Shown here: positions 22,125-33,941 of the stretch, one piece after another
Numbering within the stretch: position 1 is the first letter of the stretch
How the letters are laid out: each line of letters starts with the position of its first letter
Assembly: GCA_036925085.1 (NCBI GenBank)
Contig: JAUPFP010000063.1
Coordinates: 556,575 to 620,574 of the forward strand
From: Brachycybe producta
Taxonomy: Eukaryota > Arthropoda > Diplopoda > Playtdesmida > Andrognathidae
Length of the DNA stretch: 64,000 nucleotides
Reading direction: 5' to 3'
Program-made: the position numbers and the translations under genes
Notes under the pieces: generated by a model
Databases searched by the model: none
What the model was told of the DNA's origin: nothing
What the model saw: the letters and a program-made list of their open reading frames with translations, nothing else

Positions 22125-23312
22125 ATAACTTCAAGAAGAAAACTTAACACTTGAACCCTCTAAACAGGGTTTCAACAGAAAAGGAAACTTTTTTAAGTGT
22201 ACTTAAATTAATATAACTGGATTTTTCAATGTTGTGAAACCCTGTTAAAAAGAGTTCCAGTTAATGTTCAAGTACCAAGGGTCAGATTCAAGATAATTTC
22301 TACTTGGACTTTTTAACTTGAACCCTCTAAACAGGGTTCCAACAGAGAAAAAAGTGTTTTTCAAAAAGTCAAATAAAACAGGGTTTTTTATGTTGGAACC
22401 CTGATTAGAGAGTTCAAGTTAAAATTGAAGTTTATGAAGACCTCAAGTCAAGAAGGACAAATGGAACTTAAGTTCAATTTTGAACCCTCTGAACAGGGTT
22501 CCAAATTGAAGTTCAATTTTGAACCCTCTGAACAGGGTTCCAACAGATCAAAACCCCGGTTTTATTGAGTTCCCTTAAAAAAGGCTTTTATTTGTTGGAA
22601 CCCTGTTTAGAGGGTTCAAAGTTGAAGTTTAAGTATCAGGTTTTCTTATTGAATTAATGGTTTAATGCCTTTGTACTTAAATTATAACTTGAACTCTCTG
22701 AACAGGGTTCCATCATGCAAAAAAAAACTTTTTTTGAGGATACTTAATAAAACAGGGTTTTTCTTAGTTGGTGGTACCCTGTTGAGAGAGTTCAAGTTAT
22801 AATTTAAATACTTAAGCTTTAATTCAAAAAGTGCAGTTTGCACTTGAACTTCAACTTTTGAACTCTTTGAACAGGGTTCCAACAGGTAAAGCACTGTTTT
22901 TATTGAATAGCCCATAAAAGGCTTTTGTTGGTTTTTTCCTTTGTTGGGACCCTGTTTAGAGGGTTCAATTTTTAAGTTCAAGTGCAAACTGCACTTTTTG
23001 AATTAAAGTTTTAAGTATTTAAAATTTAACTTGAACCCTTTAAACAGGGTTCGAACAGGAGGAAAAAAGTTTTTTTCAAAAGTAGTCAAATAAAACAGGG
23101 GTTTTTTATCTGATGGAACCCTGTTCAGAGAGTTCAAGTTAAAATTTAAATACTTAAAACTTTAATTCAAAAAGTGCAGTTTGCACTTGAACTTAAAAAT
23201 TGAACTCTCTGAACAGGGTTCCAACAGGTAAAACACTGTTTTTATTGAATACCCCATAAAAGGCTTTTGTTGGGGTTTTCCTTTGTTGAAACCCTGTTTA
23301 GAGGGTTCAAGT
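22125..23312. repeat. Cluster of family D palindromes
   Basis: At least six hairpins pair AACTTGAACCCTCTRAACAG with its complement. Around 22830-23190 larger palindromes enclose smaller ones: TTCAAAAAGTGCAGTTTGCA and its complement flank a D hairpin. Confidence 0.9.
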
Positions 23313-23433
23313 TTATAGAATTTATTCCAAGTGTAAATATTTTTTCTCTTGAATTTGCACCCCTTAAAAATGGCCTGTTTTTTTTTGTGTCATATTTAAA
23401 AATGGGGTTATGCAAATTTTTGGGAGTTGAGAG

Positions 23434-23471
23434 AGAGAGAGAGAGGACACTATTAGGACATTAGGCATATG

Positions 23472-23562
<91 letters not shown>
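23434..23562. repeat. (GA)n microsatellite
   Basis: A short GA run at about 23430-23443, then an almost pure run of about 90 bp at about 23472-23562. Confidence 0.97.
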
Positions 23563-23566
<4 letters not shown>

Positions 23567-24235
23567 ATTTAATGGAAATTTGAGTTTTCTTCAAGGGGGG
23601 TCTTTTTTTAGGGGGGATTTTTTGTATTTTATGTAATTTTTCATGAAGAAGAGGAGGAGGGTGAGGGGAGAGGACCTTATAGGAAGAAAAACCAAGTAGG
23701 GGGTGAAGAATGTCACCGAAATATTAAAACAAAACACACTGGAGCCACATTTACATTATTATTAAACAATGTTTTCTTTAAAATAGGAGTGGGGTGGGGA
23801 AAGAAGGTGGGCCAGAAACAGAGGGATAACACACACACAATAGGGTGTTTGCATAATGAGGTATTTTGTGGTTATATACCTGAAAAAATAAAGGATGGGC
23901 CCAGAGGGAGGGAGAGTGTCTCTCAATTAGACAAAACAAAGGGGAGGGACATTCTTGGTATATATTGGGACACGTCCTCCTACATGAGAATCAATGGACA
24001 TAACTTCATTTACAACTCAATTTGGAGCCCCAATTATATGGACCAAATTAGAAGAGAAAAAAAAGTTAACTTAGGGCCCTACTCTTTAACTAGGGCGCAG
24101 CGAGTGAGGCACTTACCTCAGGCGCAAAGCGTACGGGGCGCAAAGATAATACAGGAGGGCGCCACTTTTATTCTTGCCTCAAAAATAAACTTTTTATTAA
24201 AAAAAAAGTTTATTTTGAAAGTTAGATAGCAAACA
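23563..24235. other. No gene seen; one GC-rich short tract
   Basis: The tract at about 24095-24165 (GGGCGCAGCGAGTGAGGCAC ... GGGGCGC) stands out in base composition and could be a SINE-like fragment. I could not place it. Confidence 0.35.
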
Positions 24236-24718
24236 TTAAAATACCTTTTAAGTTATTGAGTTGCCCTTCTAGTTTTTAAAACACTTCCAATCTTTTTTTC
24301 TCTGTGTTTTCAAATGAGCAACACTAAGGAGAAATTGTAAGTGTTTTAGAAACTAGAAGGGTAACTCAATTACTTAATAGTATTTTGATGTTAATATCTT
24401 TCAAAATAAACTTTTTGTAGACAAAAAAGTATCATAAAAAGTTTATTTTGAAAGTTATCAAAGCATGAAAATACCCTTAAGTGATTAAGTTACCCTTCTA
24501 GTTTCTAAAACACTTTCAGTTTTTTCTTTGTGTTTTCAAATAATAAGGAGAAATTGTTTGTTTAGAAACTAGAAGGGTAATTCAATCTTACTTAATAGTA
24601 TTTTGATGTTAATATTTTTCAAAATGAACTTTTTGTAGACAAAGTATCATAAAAAGTTTATTTTGAAAGATATATCAAACATGAAAAATACATCCTTAAG
24701 TGATTGAGTTACCCCCCT
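24236..24718. mobile_element. Family B hairpins, three consecutive partial copies
   Basis: GTTTTAGAAACTAGAAGGGT and CCCTTCTAGTTTCTAAAACA alternate with AAAATAAACTTTTT and AAAAAGTTTATTTTGAAAG. Each hairpin is about 200 bp. Confidence 0.8.
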
Positions 24719-25000
24719 CCCCTTAATTGATCTAATTATGATTTACACATTTAATTGTTTTAATTAAAGTAAAATTATGAAACATTTATTTTTACAAAAA
24801 AAAAGTCTTTTCTAGTTTTTTTTTAAGTTTTTATTTTTTCATTTTATTTATTTTATTTTTGTTTTTGTTTTTGTTTTTTTTCTTTTCTTTTCATATTTTA
24901 ATTTGTCAGCCGCTCGAACACGAATTTTACAAAGTGTTGTTGTTGTTTCACCAAAGAAAGGACCATTTTTAAAGAAAAGACAAAAGGGCAAGTATTTAAT

Positions 25001-25188
25001 AAGGGCATCTGGAGACAGCTTAAGAATTTCCTTGGCTTCTGCCCCTTTTATGAGTGTCAGATCAAATATCAACCAAAAGGGGCGGGGCTTGTGACATCAG
25101 ACCAAATAACAAACCAATTAGACATTGATGACGCTCATAAAAGGGGCGGAGCCAAAAAAAATTCTGAAGCTGTCTACAGACGCCTGCG
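25001..25188. mobile_element. Family A3 element with perfect 9-bp target duplication
   Basis: GTATTTAAT lies at 24992-25000 and 25189-25197. The inverted ends are AAGGGCATCTGGAGACAGC and GCTGTCTACAGACGCCTGC. The interior keeps the A layout (CCCCTTTTATGAGTGTCAG, TCATAAAAGGGGCGGAGCC). Confidence 0.85.
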
Positions 25189-25329
25189 TATTTAATTTAT
25201 AGAAAATAATTGGCTAATTTTATCTTTTTTTGAAACATGCTGCGCCACCTAGTGTCAGTTTTGTCATTGTTGGGTCGTGTAATTTTGTTTTTATGTAAAT
25301 TAGGTTGATTTCTTGAACTTGTAAAGGCC

Positions 25330-26345
25330 GGGTCCACATTAAGCTGACAAAAGTGTAACATGATTTCGAGAGACAAAAACACCTAAAAAAAAGTAGATTT
25401 TGAAAACAAAACAAACCTGAAACAAAAATGCAACATGATTTTGATACAAAAACGCAACAAAAACACCTAAAAAAAAAAGCAGATTTTGAAAATAAAATAA
25501 AATTGCAACATTATTTTGATACAAAAACACAACAAAAATACCAGAAAAAGCAGATTTTGAAAACAAAACAAACCTGAAACAAAAATGCAACATGATTTCG
25601 AGACAAAAACGCAACAAAAAACACCTAAAAAGCAGATTTTGAAAACAAAAACAAACCTGAAACAAAAATGCAACATGAGCTAGAGACAAAAACACAACAA
25701 AAAAGCAGATTTTGAAAACATAACAAACCTGAAACAAAAATGCAACATGATTTTGATACAAAAATGCAACAAAAAACACCTAAAAAAAAGCAGATTTTGA
25801 AAATAAAATAAAATTGCAACATTATTTTGATACAAAAACACAACAAAAATACCAGAAAAAGCAGATTTTGAAAACAAAACAAACCTGAAACAAAAATGCA
25901 ACATGATTTCGAGACAAAAACGCAACAAAAAACACCTAAAAAGCAGATTTTGAAAACAAAAACAAACCTGAAACAAAAATGCAACATGAGCTAGAGACAA
26001 AAACACAACAAAAAAGCAGATTTTGAAAACATAACAAACCTGAAACAAAAATGCAACATGATTTTGATACAAAAACGCAACAAAAACACCTAAAAAAAAA
26101 AGCAGATTTTGAAAATAAAATAAAATTGCAACATTATTTTGATACAAAAACACAACAAAAATACCAGAAAAAGCAGATTTTGAAAACAAAACAAACCTGA
26201 AACAAAAATGCAACATGATTTCGAGACAAAAACGCAACAAAAAACACCTAAAAAAGCAGATTTTGAAAACAAAAACAAACCTGAAACAAAAATGCAACAT
26301 GATTTCGAGACAAAAACGCAAGAAAGCAAATTTTGTATCTGAAAG
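25330..26345. repeat. About 78-bp tandem array with 312-bp higher-order repeat
   Basis: The monomer contains GCAGATTTTGAAAACAAAAC, CTGAAACAAAAATGCAACAT and GAGACAAAAACGCAAC. A distinct variant (AAATAAAATAAAATTGCAAC) returns at about 25488, 25799 and 26112, giving a four-monomer repeat of about 312 bp. A single inverted copy of the monomer lies at about 40140-40300. Confidence 0.92.
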
Positions 26346-26905
26346 AGACATAATTATCTAAGTGATTGAGCTACCCCTTCTAGTTTCTAAAACACTTTCT
26401 AGTTTCTTTTTGATTTTGCACCTGAAAGACAGAATAAGGAATTTCTCTTTAATTTGCATATTTTGCAAATGGATTTTTTATAGACCCTTCTAGTATTTAA
26501 GGTGGTTTTAAAGGGTAAACGCTTCACGAACTCTTGATTAGAAACTAGAAGGGTAACTCAATCATTTCACCTGAAAAAGACTAGAATAAACCATCTTATT
26601 TTGAATAATTAGTTAAATGAGACATTAATTCTTCATTTAATTTTTTGTTAAAATAAAAATAACTTAAAATAGAAATAAATATTCAGTTTGTGGAATTTGA
26701 TTATATTTTTCACTATTTTTAATAAAAATAAAGCCTTAAGATATTAAAATGCCAACAGAAAAATGAGGAAAAATTCCTTTACTTTTTCTTCATTTTGAAG
26801 CAAGTCTTATATTTATTATTATTAAGATGATGATCTTTAAAGGGAGGATTTTTATCACCCAATAAAAAAAATGCTAAAAAAAAGAGGGGTTGATGGGTAA
26901 TAATA
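26346..26905. other. Family B ends and AT-rich DNA
   Basis: B right end at about 26360-26400, octamer dyad at about 26452, and B left end at about 26540. No gene seen. Confidence 0.5.
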
Positions 26906-26909
26906 ATGT

Positions 26910-27290
26910 TGCAGTCAATCTGCGGAATCAGTCAATCTGCATATTACCTAGGCAGTGTTGCAAAACAACTAACCTGCTAAAGTGAATCTGCAAAATTCAA
27001 CACAGACAGTTAGAAATCGGTCAGAACTTCAGTTGGCTCCGCCTTTGTTATGACGACTGGCAACTTCTAATTGGCTGGTTATGTAGTCTGACGTCAAACT
27101 TCATAATCAGCCAATTAGAAGTTGCCGGTCGTCATAACAAAGGGCGGAGCAAACTGAAGTTTTGACCTATTTCTAACTGCCTGTAATTCAACACCTAAAA
27201 ATGTATTGAAGGTTTGCAGGATTCACTATAGTGGTTTTGTAGACTGCCTAGGCAATATTCAGATTGACTGATTCTGCAGATTGACTTTAA
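26910..27290. repeat. Palindrome with a family A element (27002-27184) inserted in its loop
   Basis: The left arm (CAATCTGCGGAATCAGTCAATCT ..., written here in part) and the right arm (AGATTGACTGATTCTGCAGA) are complementary, as are CCTAGGCAGT and ACTGCCTAGG. The A element is flanked by the 10-bp direct repeat AATTCAACAC (26992-27001 and 27185-27194). It therefore inserted into the loop of an older hairpin. Confidence 0.9.
27002..27184. mobile_element. Family A element with 10-bp target duplication
   Basis: Starts ACAGACAGTTAGAAATCGG and ends TTTCTAACTGCCTGT, between two AATTCAACAC copies. The loop is shorter than in other copies; TGACGTCA is kept. Confidence 0.9.
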
Positions 27291-27474
27291 TAATAATAAT
27301 AATAAGGAAGTTTCTAGTTTGATATTAATATCAATATTATTTTTGGGGGTGAGGGAGGGGAAATGGAATCTTAAAGCCTTGTTTCCATTGGGGTGAAAAT
27401 TTTGAACTTTTTGAAAATTTCAATTTGGTGAAAAATAGAACTAGAGGCTAGAAGGGTAACAAGGGTAAAAAGAG

Positions 27475-27665
27475 AAACTAGAAAGTGTTTTAGAAACTAG
27501 AAGGGTAGCAGCTCAATCATTTAAGATGTTGTAAATGTTGACATCTTTCAAAATAAACTTTTTATGTCAGTTTGAACAACTTTAAGCATATGATATTTTT
27601 TTTAAAATTTTTGTCAATAAAAAAAAAGTTTATTTTGAAACATAATCAAACATGAAAATAGGGAT
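27475..27665. mobile_element. Family B hairpin
   Basis: TTTTAGAAACTAGAAGGGTA, then ATCTTTCAAAATAAACTTTT pairing with AAAAAGTTTATTTTGAAA. The right end is lost. Confidence 0.7.
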
Positions 27666-27689
27666 TGACGCTAATTCAGATTGTTAAAA

Positions 27690-27840
27690 ATTGGCGCTTA
27701 TTCAGTTTCGGATTTTTTTTTCAGTTCGGCGTTTGTTCACTTTGGTGTTTAATTCAGTTTGGCGTTTATTCAGTTTAGCGCTTATTCAGTTTAGCGCTTA
27801 TTCAGTTTGGCGCTTATTCAGTTTGGCGCTTAATCAGCGC
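27690..27840. repeat. Short array of TTCAGTTTGGCGCTTA
   Basis: About eight 16-bp units with variants. Open frames across it are repeat-derived. Confidence 0.85.
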
Positions 27841-27934
27841 CACCAATCCAAACCAGAGAGAGAATTTAGGTTAAAGGTTCAAGTTTTTTTTTGTCTTGAA
27901 TTTGGGCCTCAAGAAAGATCACTGATATGAGATT

Positions 27935-27935
27935 A

Positions 27936-27982
<47 letters not shown>

Positions 27983-27987
27983 GTTAT
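27935..27987. repeat. (TTA)n microsatellite
   Basis: About 17 ATT triplets with one G interruption. Confidence 0.95.
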
Positions 27988-28369
27988 TAAATATGAAGAA
28001 AACGCGTTTTAAAAAAATGCGTGTTTTAAATTTCAGAAGATTTCTTCTTTTTCAGGAAATTTTAGTAAAAAAACAACTGATATTTGAGGTTCCGTTGTTT
28101 TCATTAATCAGTTTTCAGCAGTTTTATTATTAAATATTGCAATGTTTAAGATTGGAAAATGAAAACTTTACATAAATATTTAAAGTTTAAACTAAAAAAT
28201 CTCAAGGGGTTTTTAAACAAAAAATGCCCTCAAGGGGTTTATATATAAAAAAAATATGAACTCTCAATGTCTTCCATGTTGTTCTTAAAGAGGTTTTAAG
28301 TCGGAACTTACAACGCAAATTTGAAGTCTCTCTCTCAATAGTTTAGAGAGCAAAAATCCGATTTTTAGA

Positions 28370-29095
28370 AGTTTCTCTTAAGAGTTTTGAAAGTTTACAA
28401 AGTATGAACTCAACTTCCTCTCTAGTTCCTTCTTAAGAGTTGAGAGAAAAAACTCAACTTTGAAGTTCCTCTCAAAAGTTGAGAGCAAATACTCAATTTT
28501 AAAGTTCTTCTCAAAATTTGAGAGCAAATACTCATTTTAAAAGTTTCTCTTAAAAGAGGAAATAATTAATTTTGAAGTTCCTCTCAAAAGTTGAGAGCAA
28601 ATACTCAATTTTAATGTTCTTCTCAAAATTTGAGAGCAAATACTCAATTTTAATGTTCTTCTCAAAATTTGAGAGCAAATACTCAATTTTAAAAGTTTCT
28701 GTTAATTTTTTTAAGTTTAGAAAGTAAAAACTCAATTTTAAAATTCCTCTTAAAAGTTGAGAGCAAATAATCAATTTTGAAGTTCTTCTCAAAATTTGAG
28801 AGCAAATACTCAATTTTAAAGTTCTTCTGAAAATTTGAGAGCAAATACTCAATTTTAAAGTTCTTCTCAAAATTTGAGAGCAAATACTCAATTTTAAAGT
28901 TCTTCTGAAAATTTGAGAGCAAATACTCAATTTTAAAGTTCTTCTCAAAATTTGAGAGCAAATACTCAATTTTGACGTTCCCCTCAAAAGTTCAGGGTAA
29001 ATACTCAATTTTGATGTTCCCCTCAAAAGTTCAGGGTAAATACTCAATTTTGATGTTCCCCTCAAAAGTTGAGAGCAAGATTTCGAAAATAAGAA
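28370..29095. repeat. 39-bp tandem array (AAATACTCAATTTTAAAGTT)
   Basis: About 18 units of 39 bp; each contains the palindrome CTCAAAATTTGAG. Because 39 is a multiple of 3, the minus strand stays open for 187 codons. That frame is an array artefact. Confidence 0.93.
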
Positions 29096-29129
29096 CTCAA
29101 TTTTAAGTGTCATCCTATTAAAGTTTCAG

Positions 29130-29300
29130 TCTTTTTCAAACTCATAAAAAGTTTATTTTGAAAACTATATTCAATATCGAAATTTACTGAAGTAATTGTG
29201 TGTTACCCTTCTAGTTTCTAAAAAAACACTTTCAAAAATTTCTTCTTTAATTTTGCTATTCTGAAAATCAAGAGTTTGAGAGGTGTTTACACTTTAAATA
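29130..29300. mobile_element. Family B right half
   Basis: CATAAAAAGTTTATTTTGAAA then TACCCTTCTAGTTTCTAAAA; the left half is absent. Confidence 0.6.
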
Positions 29301-30255
29301 CCCACCTTAAATACTAGAAAGGCTTTTAAATCTATGATGTTCAGAAGAAAGAGAGTTAATTGAGCTTTGATTTGGGGGGGGGTCCTGATTTTAAAAGAGA
29401 GACCCTCCTCCCCCTTCCTCCCCCCCCCCCAAAAAAAATGGTCAGTTTTAACAGTTTAACCCTTAAGAGATAAAAGATTCTCTCTTTTTATTAGTCTCTA
29501 ACCAAAACTAAAAACCATTCCCTTAACAAAAATTAAACCAACTTTGTACATTTAGAAAGTGTTTTTTTGAAATTTCCTCTTCTAGGATTTTTCTTATTTC
29601 TAGTAAATAAAAGCTAAACTTAATTGTATAAAGGTGTCTTTTAGATAGAAAATAAGAGGGAAAAACAACTAGAAACTTGTTTTTGAATTAGTTTTGAAGG
29701 TCCAACCATAAACTGGACCCATAACGACCCTAAATAGCCTCAACGTAGCCACCAACCACTACCACTGCCACCAAATGTCCATCTCCCATAGACTCCCATT
29801 GTTAAAAAGAGAACATTCTGAGCCAACCAATGGGGGAAGGTTAAATTGGGTTTTTGTTTTGTGTTTGGCTGCTGCTTATTGATGGAGGATTAGTTCTGTT
29901 GTTGTTGTTTTTGTTGTTTTACAAACTTCAACAACTGACCAATATGGTCAAGTAGTGACTGACCATTGGTCAGTTCATTTGGAGAAAGTTGGAAGCAGTT
30001 AAGTTGCAGTTAAAGTTGGGTTTGGTTTTGTTTTTCTTTTGAGGAACAAAAACCTTCTTCTTTGATGAGTTGCTTAGAAAAAGCTATGTGTCTATTGGGG
30101 ATGACTTTTATTATCAACAAAACCAAAAGCGAGAGATGGAAAGAGAAAAGTGGGGGAGGGGGGAGAAAAATGGTGGGTGATGAAAGGGGATTAAGATTTA
30201 ACCAGAGGAATTCTTAGACCCGGGTTGCAATAAATGAGGTAGCAGTTTCCTCAGA
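29301..30255. other. No gene seen; G/C homopolymers
   Basis: Poly-G near 29376 and poly-C near 29412-29430. The stretch 29700-30230 is less repetitive than its surroundings but shows no exon, promoter or RNA gene that I can support. Confidence 0.4.
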
Positions 30256-30284
30256 TCGCTTGCTTGCAAATTGCATACAGTTGA

Positions 30285-31085
30285 GCGTCGAGATTATCGG
30301 AAAACGTCGGTTGTCGGAAACTGTCGAGACGCGTCGGTCGCGATTTCATCCGTCACGATTTCGTTGTTCGAGAATCGCCTGTCGAGAGTCGCCTATAGAG
30401 ACTCGCCGGTCGCAATTTCGTCTGTCGCGATTTCGTTGGTCGAGAGTCGCCTATCAAGACTCGCCGGTTGCGATTTCGTCTGTCGAGACTCGCCGGTTGC
30501 GATTTTGTCTGTCGAGATTCGCCGGTTGCGATTTTGTCTGTCGAGACTCGCCGGTTGCGATTTTGTCTGTCGAGACTCGCCGGTTGCGATTTTGTCTGTC
30601 GAGACTCGCCGGTCGAGAGTCGCCGGTTGCGATTTTGTCTGTCGAGACTCGCCGGTCGAGACTCACCAGTCGAGAGTCGCCGGTCGCGATTTCGTCTGTC
30701 GAGACTCGTTTGTGGCGATTTCGTCTGCCGAAACTCGTTTGTGGCGATTTCGTCTGCCGAGACTCGTTTGTGGCGATTTCGTCTGCCGAGACTCGTTTGT
30801 GGCGATTTCGTCTGCCGAGACTCGTTTGTGGCGATTTCGTCTGCCGAGACTCGTTTGTGGCGATTTCGTCTGCCGAGACTCGTTTGTGGCGATTTCGTCT
30901 GCCGAGACTCGTCGGTCGCGATTTCGTCTTTCGAGACTCGTCGGTCGAGAGTCGCCTGTCGAAACTCGTCGGTCGAGAGTCGCCTGTCGAAACTCGTCGG
31001 TCGAGAGTCGCCTGTCGAGACTCGCCGGTTGCAATTTCGTCTGTCGAGACTCGTCGGTCGCGATTTTGCCGGTCTCGATTTCGTC
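30285..31085. repeat. CpG-rich 29-bp minisatellite island
   Basis: Units of CGAGACTCGTTTGTGGCGAT / TTCGTCTGC (29 bp) are regular from about 30700 to 30910. Older variants lie before and after (CGCCGGTTGCGATTTTGTCT; CGGTCGAGAGTCGCC). The unit lacks stop codons in all three + frames, which gives overlapping open frames up to 295 codons. None resembles a known protein. Confidence 0.93.
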
Positions 31086-31954
31086 AGTCCAGATCAAATA
31101 AAACAATGGATGCTTTAAGCTCTGAACAATTTCCCCCATTTCTATAGAGAGTCATTGATAAAAGTCTTTTGAGTTTTGGTTGTAAAAATTGCCTCAGAAA
31201 GATATATTAATAATATACAGAAATGAAAGTCCTCCTCCTCCTCCTCCTCCTTGCGGCCATTTTTTTTTTCTTATTCTGTTTTCCCCATTTAGCACCAACA
31301 GAATTAATGTTCTTTAGGGAGTCGTAATGAGACCGAGTTTATGTACTTGCAAAGATATTTTGCCACTTGGTTCATTGCTCAATAAACGAGGCCTCGATTG
31401 GTCGTAAACTCGGACTCTCTCTCTCTCTCTCTCTGTGTTCTGTGGTGGTGGTGGTGGTGGTGATGGTGGCTGACTACCTCCAAGCCTAGCCCTTAACCTT
31501 ATAGCCTCTTGTTATATACTAGAAGAATCCAATAGCAACCGGTTGGTTGTAAAAACCCCACCCTCTTAATATGAAGAAAGGGAAAATTATCTCTCTCTCT
31601 TTGACTACTCTTCTAGTTTCTATCTCTTAACTTTTCTCAATATGGTTTTCTTATGGGTGGCATCCCTCCCCCCCCCCATTAATGGCTACCAATTTCATTT
31701 CACCTTAACCAGCCTCTCTCTCCCTTTTAGCCCCAATTGTTTTCATCAAAAGGTGAAATTGAGCCTTTTTGGTGTCTTAAAGAAAAACCAAATGAAACTT
31801 TTGTTTCAAAAGGAGAGATTCCTCAAGAGTTCATTTTGAGCTTTTTATGAGGGTTTTTTATTCGCAATTTTCTCTCTTTAAGTCTCGACTGACAGTTAAT
31901 TTTGAAACTTGTTTGTATCACACACACAAACAGTAAAAATGTCAATAGACAAAC
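31086..31954. other. No gene seen; CTC and GGT microsatellites
   Basis: (CTC)n at about 31231-31251, (TC)n at about 31415-31432, (GGT)n at about 31443-31462, poly-C near 31669. Nothing coding is supported. Confidence 0.4.
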
Positions 31955-32555
31955 TTAGAAAGTGTTAGAAACTAGAAGAGTAATTGAATCACAAGAGATT
32001 TTCTTCATGTTTTTGTTATCTTGAAAAATAAACTTTTTATTATAAAGTTTCAAGTAATCAGAGGATTTTGAACATGTGAATTCTACTTCATTCTAGTTTC
32101 TAAAACCACTTAGAAGAAGAATAAGTAGTGATTTAGAAACTAGAATGACAGTTGAAACTCTTGAAAAAATTAAAGTGAAAATATGAACATGTGGTTCATT
32201 TTACTCTTCTAGTTTCTAAAACAACTTAGAACAAGAATAAGTAGTGATTTAGAAACTAGAAGGACAATTGAAACTGTCATCAGTAAAAGTGAAAATATGA
32301 ACATGTGGTTCATTTTACTCTTCAAGTTACTAAAACAACTTAGAAGAAACAGTGTTTTAGAAACTAGAAGAGTAAGTTGAATCACAGATGGAGATTTTTC
32401 ATGTTTGCTATCTTGAAAAATAAACTTTTTAACTCAGTTTCACCTAAATTTAACTTAAACTAATGAAAAGTTTATTTTTAAAAATATCAAACATGAGAAT
32501 CTCTATGGGGATTCAGTTACTCTTCTAGTTTCTAACACTCAATTTCTTCGAACTC
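31955..32555. mobile_element. Cluster of family B hairpins
   Basis: Repeated GTTTTAGAAACTAGAAGAGT and ACTCTTCTAGTTTCTAA ends with TCTTGAAAAATAAACTTTTT arms. A unit of about 125 bp is tandemly repeated at about 32090-32340. Confidence 0.8.
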
Positions 32556-32569
32556 AAAGGGATTTCATG

Positions 32570-32965
32570 TTTTTCTGTGTTTAGAACCCTGGCTAAGATA
32601 TTTCAAGTTGAAGTTCAAGTGCAAAGTTTTCTTCTTAAATTTTGGCAGTAGCACTTAAGCTTTAACTTGAACTCTCTGAACAGGGTTCCAATATAGGGGA
32701 AAAAAAACATTGTTTTAGTCCGGACACTTGAATATGTTTTTGTTTCTATGTTGAAACCCTACTTAGAGGGTTCGAGTGGCAAGTTTCCTCATTGAATTTG
32801 AGCGTAAACACTTGAATTTCAACTTGAACTCTCTACCTATAGGCTCTAATATAATAAAAAAATTTTTTGGTGTGGCCATTTGAACATTGTTTTCATATGT
32901 TGAAACCCTACTTAAAGAGTGTTCAAGTTGAAGTTCAAGTTCACCAAGTTTCTTTCTTGAATTTG
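32570..32965. repeat. Family D palindromes
   Basis: TTGAACTCTCTGAACAGGGT and TGTTGAAACCCTACTTAGAG halves repeat three times with spacers of about 100 bp. Confidence 0.8.
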
Positions 32966-33111
32966 GTCCTAAAAGCCACAGGTGTCACCGCTAATCAGCA
33001 CTTTTCCTATTCCATTTTTGCCACTTTTGGACACTTTACTGGTTTTCTCTTCTTTTTACAACAAAAAAAAAACCCCTAAAATAAAATAAGAGAAAAATTT
33101 ATAAACAATTT

Positions 33112-33173
33112 AGCAAAGAGAGAAAGAGTGAAAGAGAGAGAGAGAGTGAAAGGAGAGAGAGAGAGAGAAAGGA

Positions 33174-33206
<33 letters not shown>

Positions 33207-33250
33207 GAGAGAGACAGAGAGAGGAAGAGAGAGAGAGAGAGAGAGAGAAT
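33112..33250. repeat. (GA)n-rich microsatellite
   Basis: GAGA runs interrupted by AAGG and TGAAAG. Confidence 0.95.
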
Positions 33251-33941
33251 AGGGCATTTTTAAGCATATGCTAGTAGTAGTAGTAGGTAGCACTTAGCAC
33301 TTGTGTTACCTTTTACTACTACTTTTGCCTACATTATTAAATAAATCTCTGTGGAGATTTGTGGTATTTTTTTTGGCATAAAACACGTACATTGCATTAC
33401 CGAGTAGAAAGGAGGAGGAGGAGGACATTCGAAATCTCCTACCTAAAATAATATATCAGAAGGAGAAACAACAACAACAACAAATTTGCATATGACATTT
33501 TTTGATGATTTTGGTTTGTGGTGGTCCTCTTAGTTGTTTTTTAAAAATGGTAAATTTTGAGGGTCCAAACTACAAAAATGACAACAAAAGTGTGTTTTTT
33601 TGGGGGAGGGGAGGGTTTGTTTCATCAATTTTTCCATTTAAAATTTGATGTTGGACCCCCCCCCCCAAAAAAAAAACATCAACATATTTTGTTGATTTGT
33701 ATGGAGTCCTGTAAAGGACATGCAAGATATTTTGTTTAAAATCTCGATATTTCGACTTTTTCCAGAATCTCAACATGTGAACTTTTAATTACAATTACAA
33801 TTAGTACTCTGCTAGAAACCAAATAGGCCTATGGCAGAGGGACATAATAGTCCACATGCAGCGTTAAGCATTTTCAAGCACATGCACATATATATAAATA
33901 TATATATAATTCTCAGGAAGACCAAAAAGACCAATAATAAT

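Noticed and set aside
22125-23312. GGGTTCRAACAGG as tRNA T-loop sequences (GGTTCGAATCC)
   Set aside because: The repeated motif is the D palindrome GAACCCTCTRAACAGGGTTC; no acceptor or anticodon arms surround it.
24236-24718. TAGCTCAATCACTT in B elements as a tRNA A box
   Set aside because: No matching B box or cloverleaf was found; B elements pair as simple hairpins.
25339-26351. Minus-strand frame of 223 codons rich in Phe and Cys
   Set aside because: It follows the 78-bp array monomer; periodic repetition and lack of any domain or splice context argue against a gene.
28550-29113. Minus-strand frame of 187 codons with regular LSICSQ repeats
   Set aside because: Product of a 39-bp array whose length is a multiple of 3.
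30260-31147. Open frame of 295 codons, plus 276 and 216 codons in the other + frames
   Set aside because: All are read through a 29-bp minisatellite lacking stops in every frame; the peptides are Arg/Ser/Val repeats with no domain.
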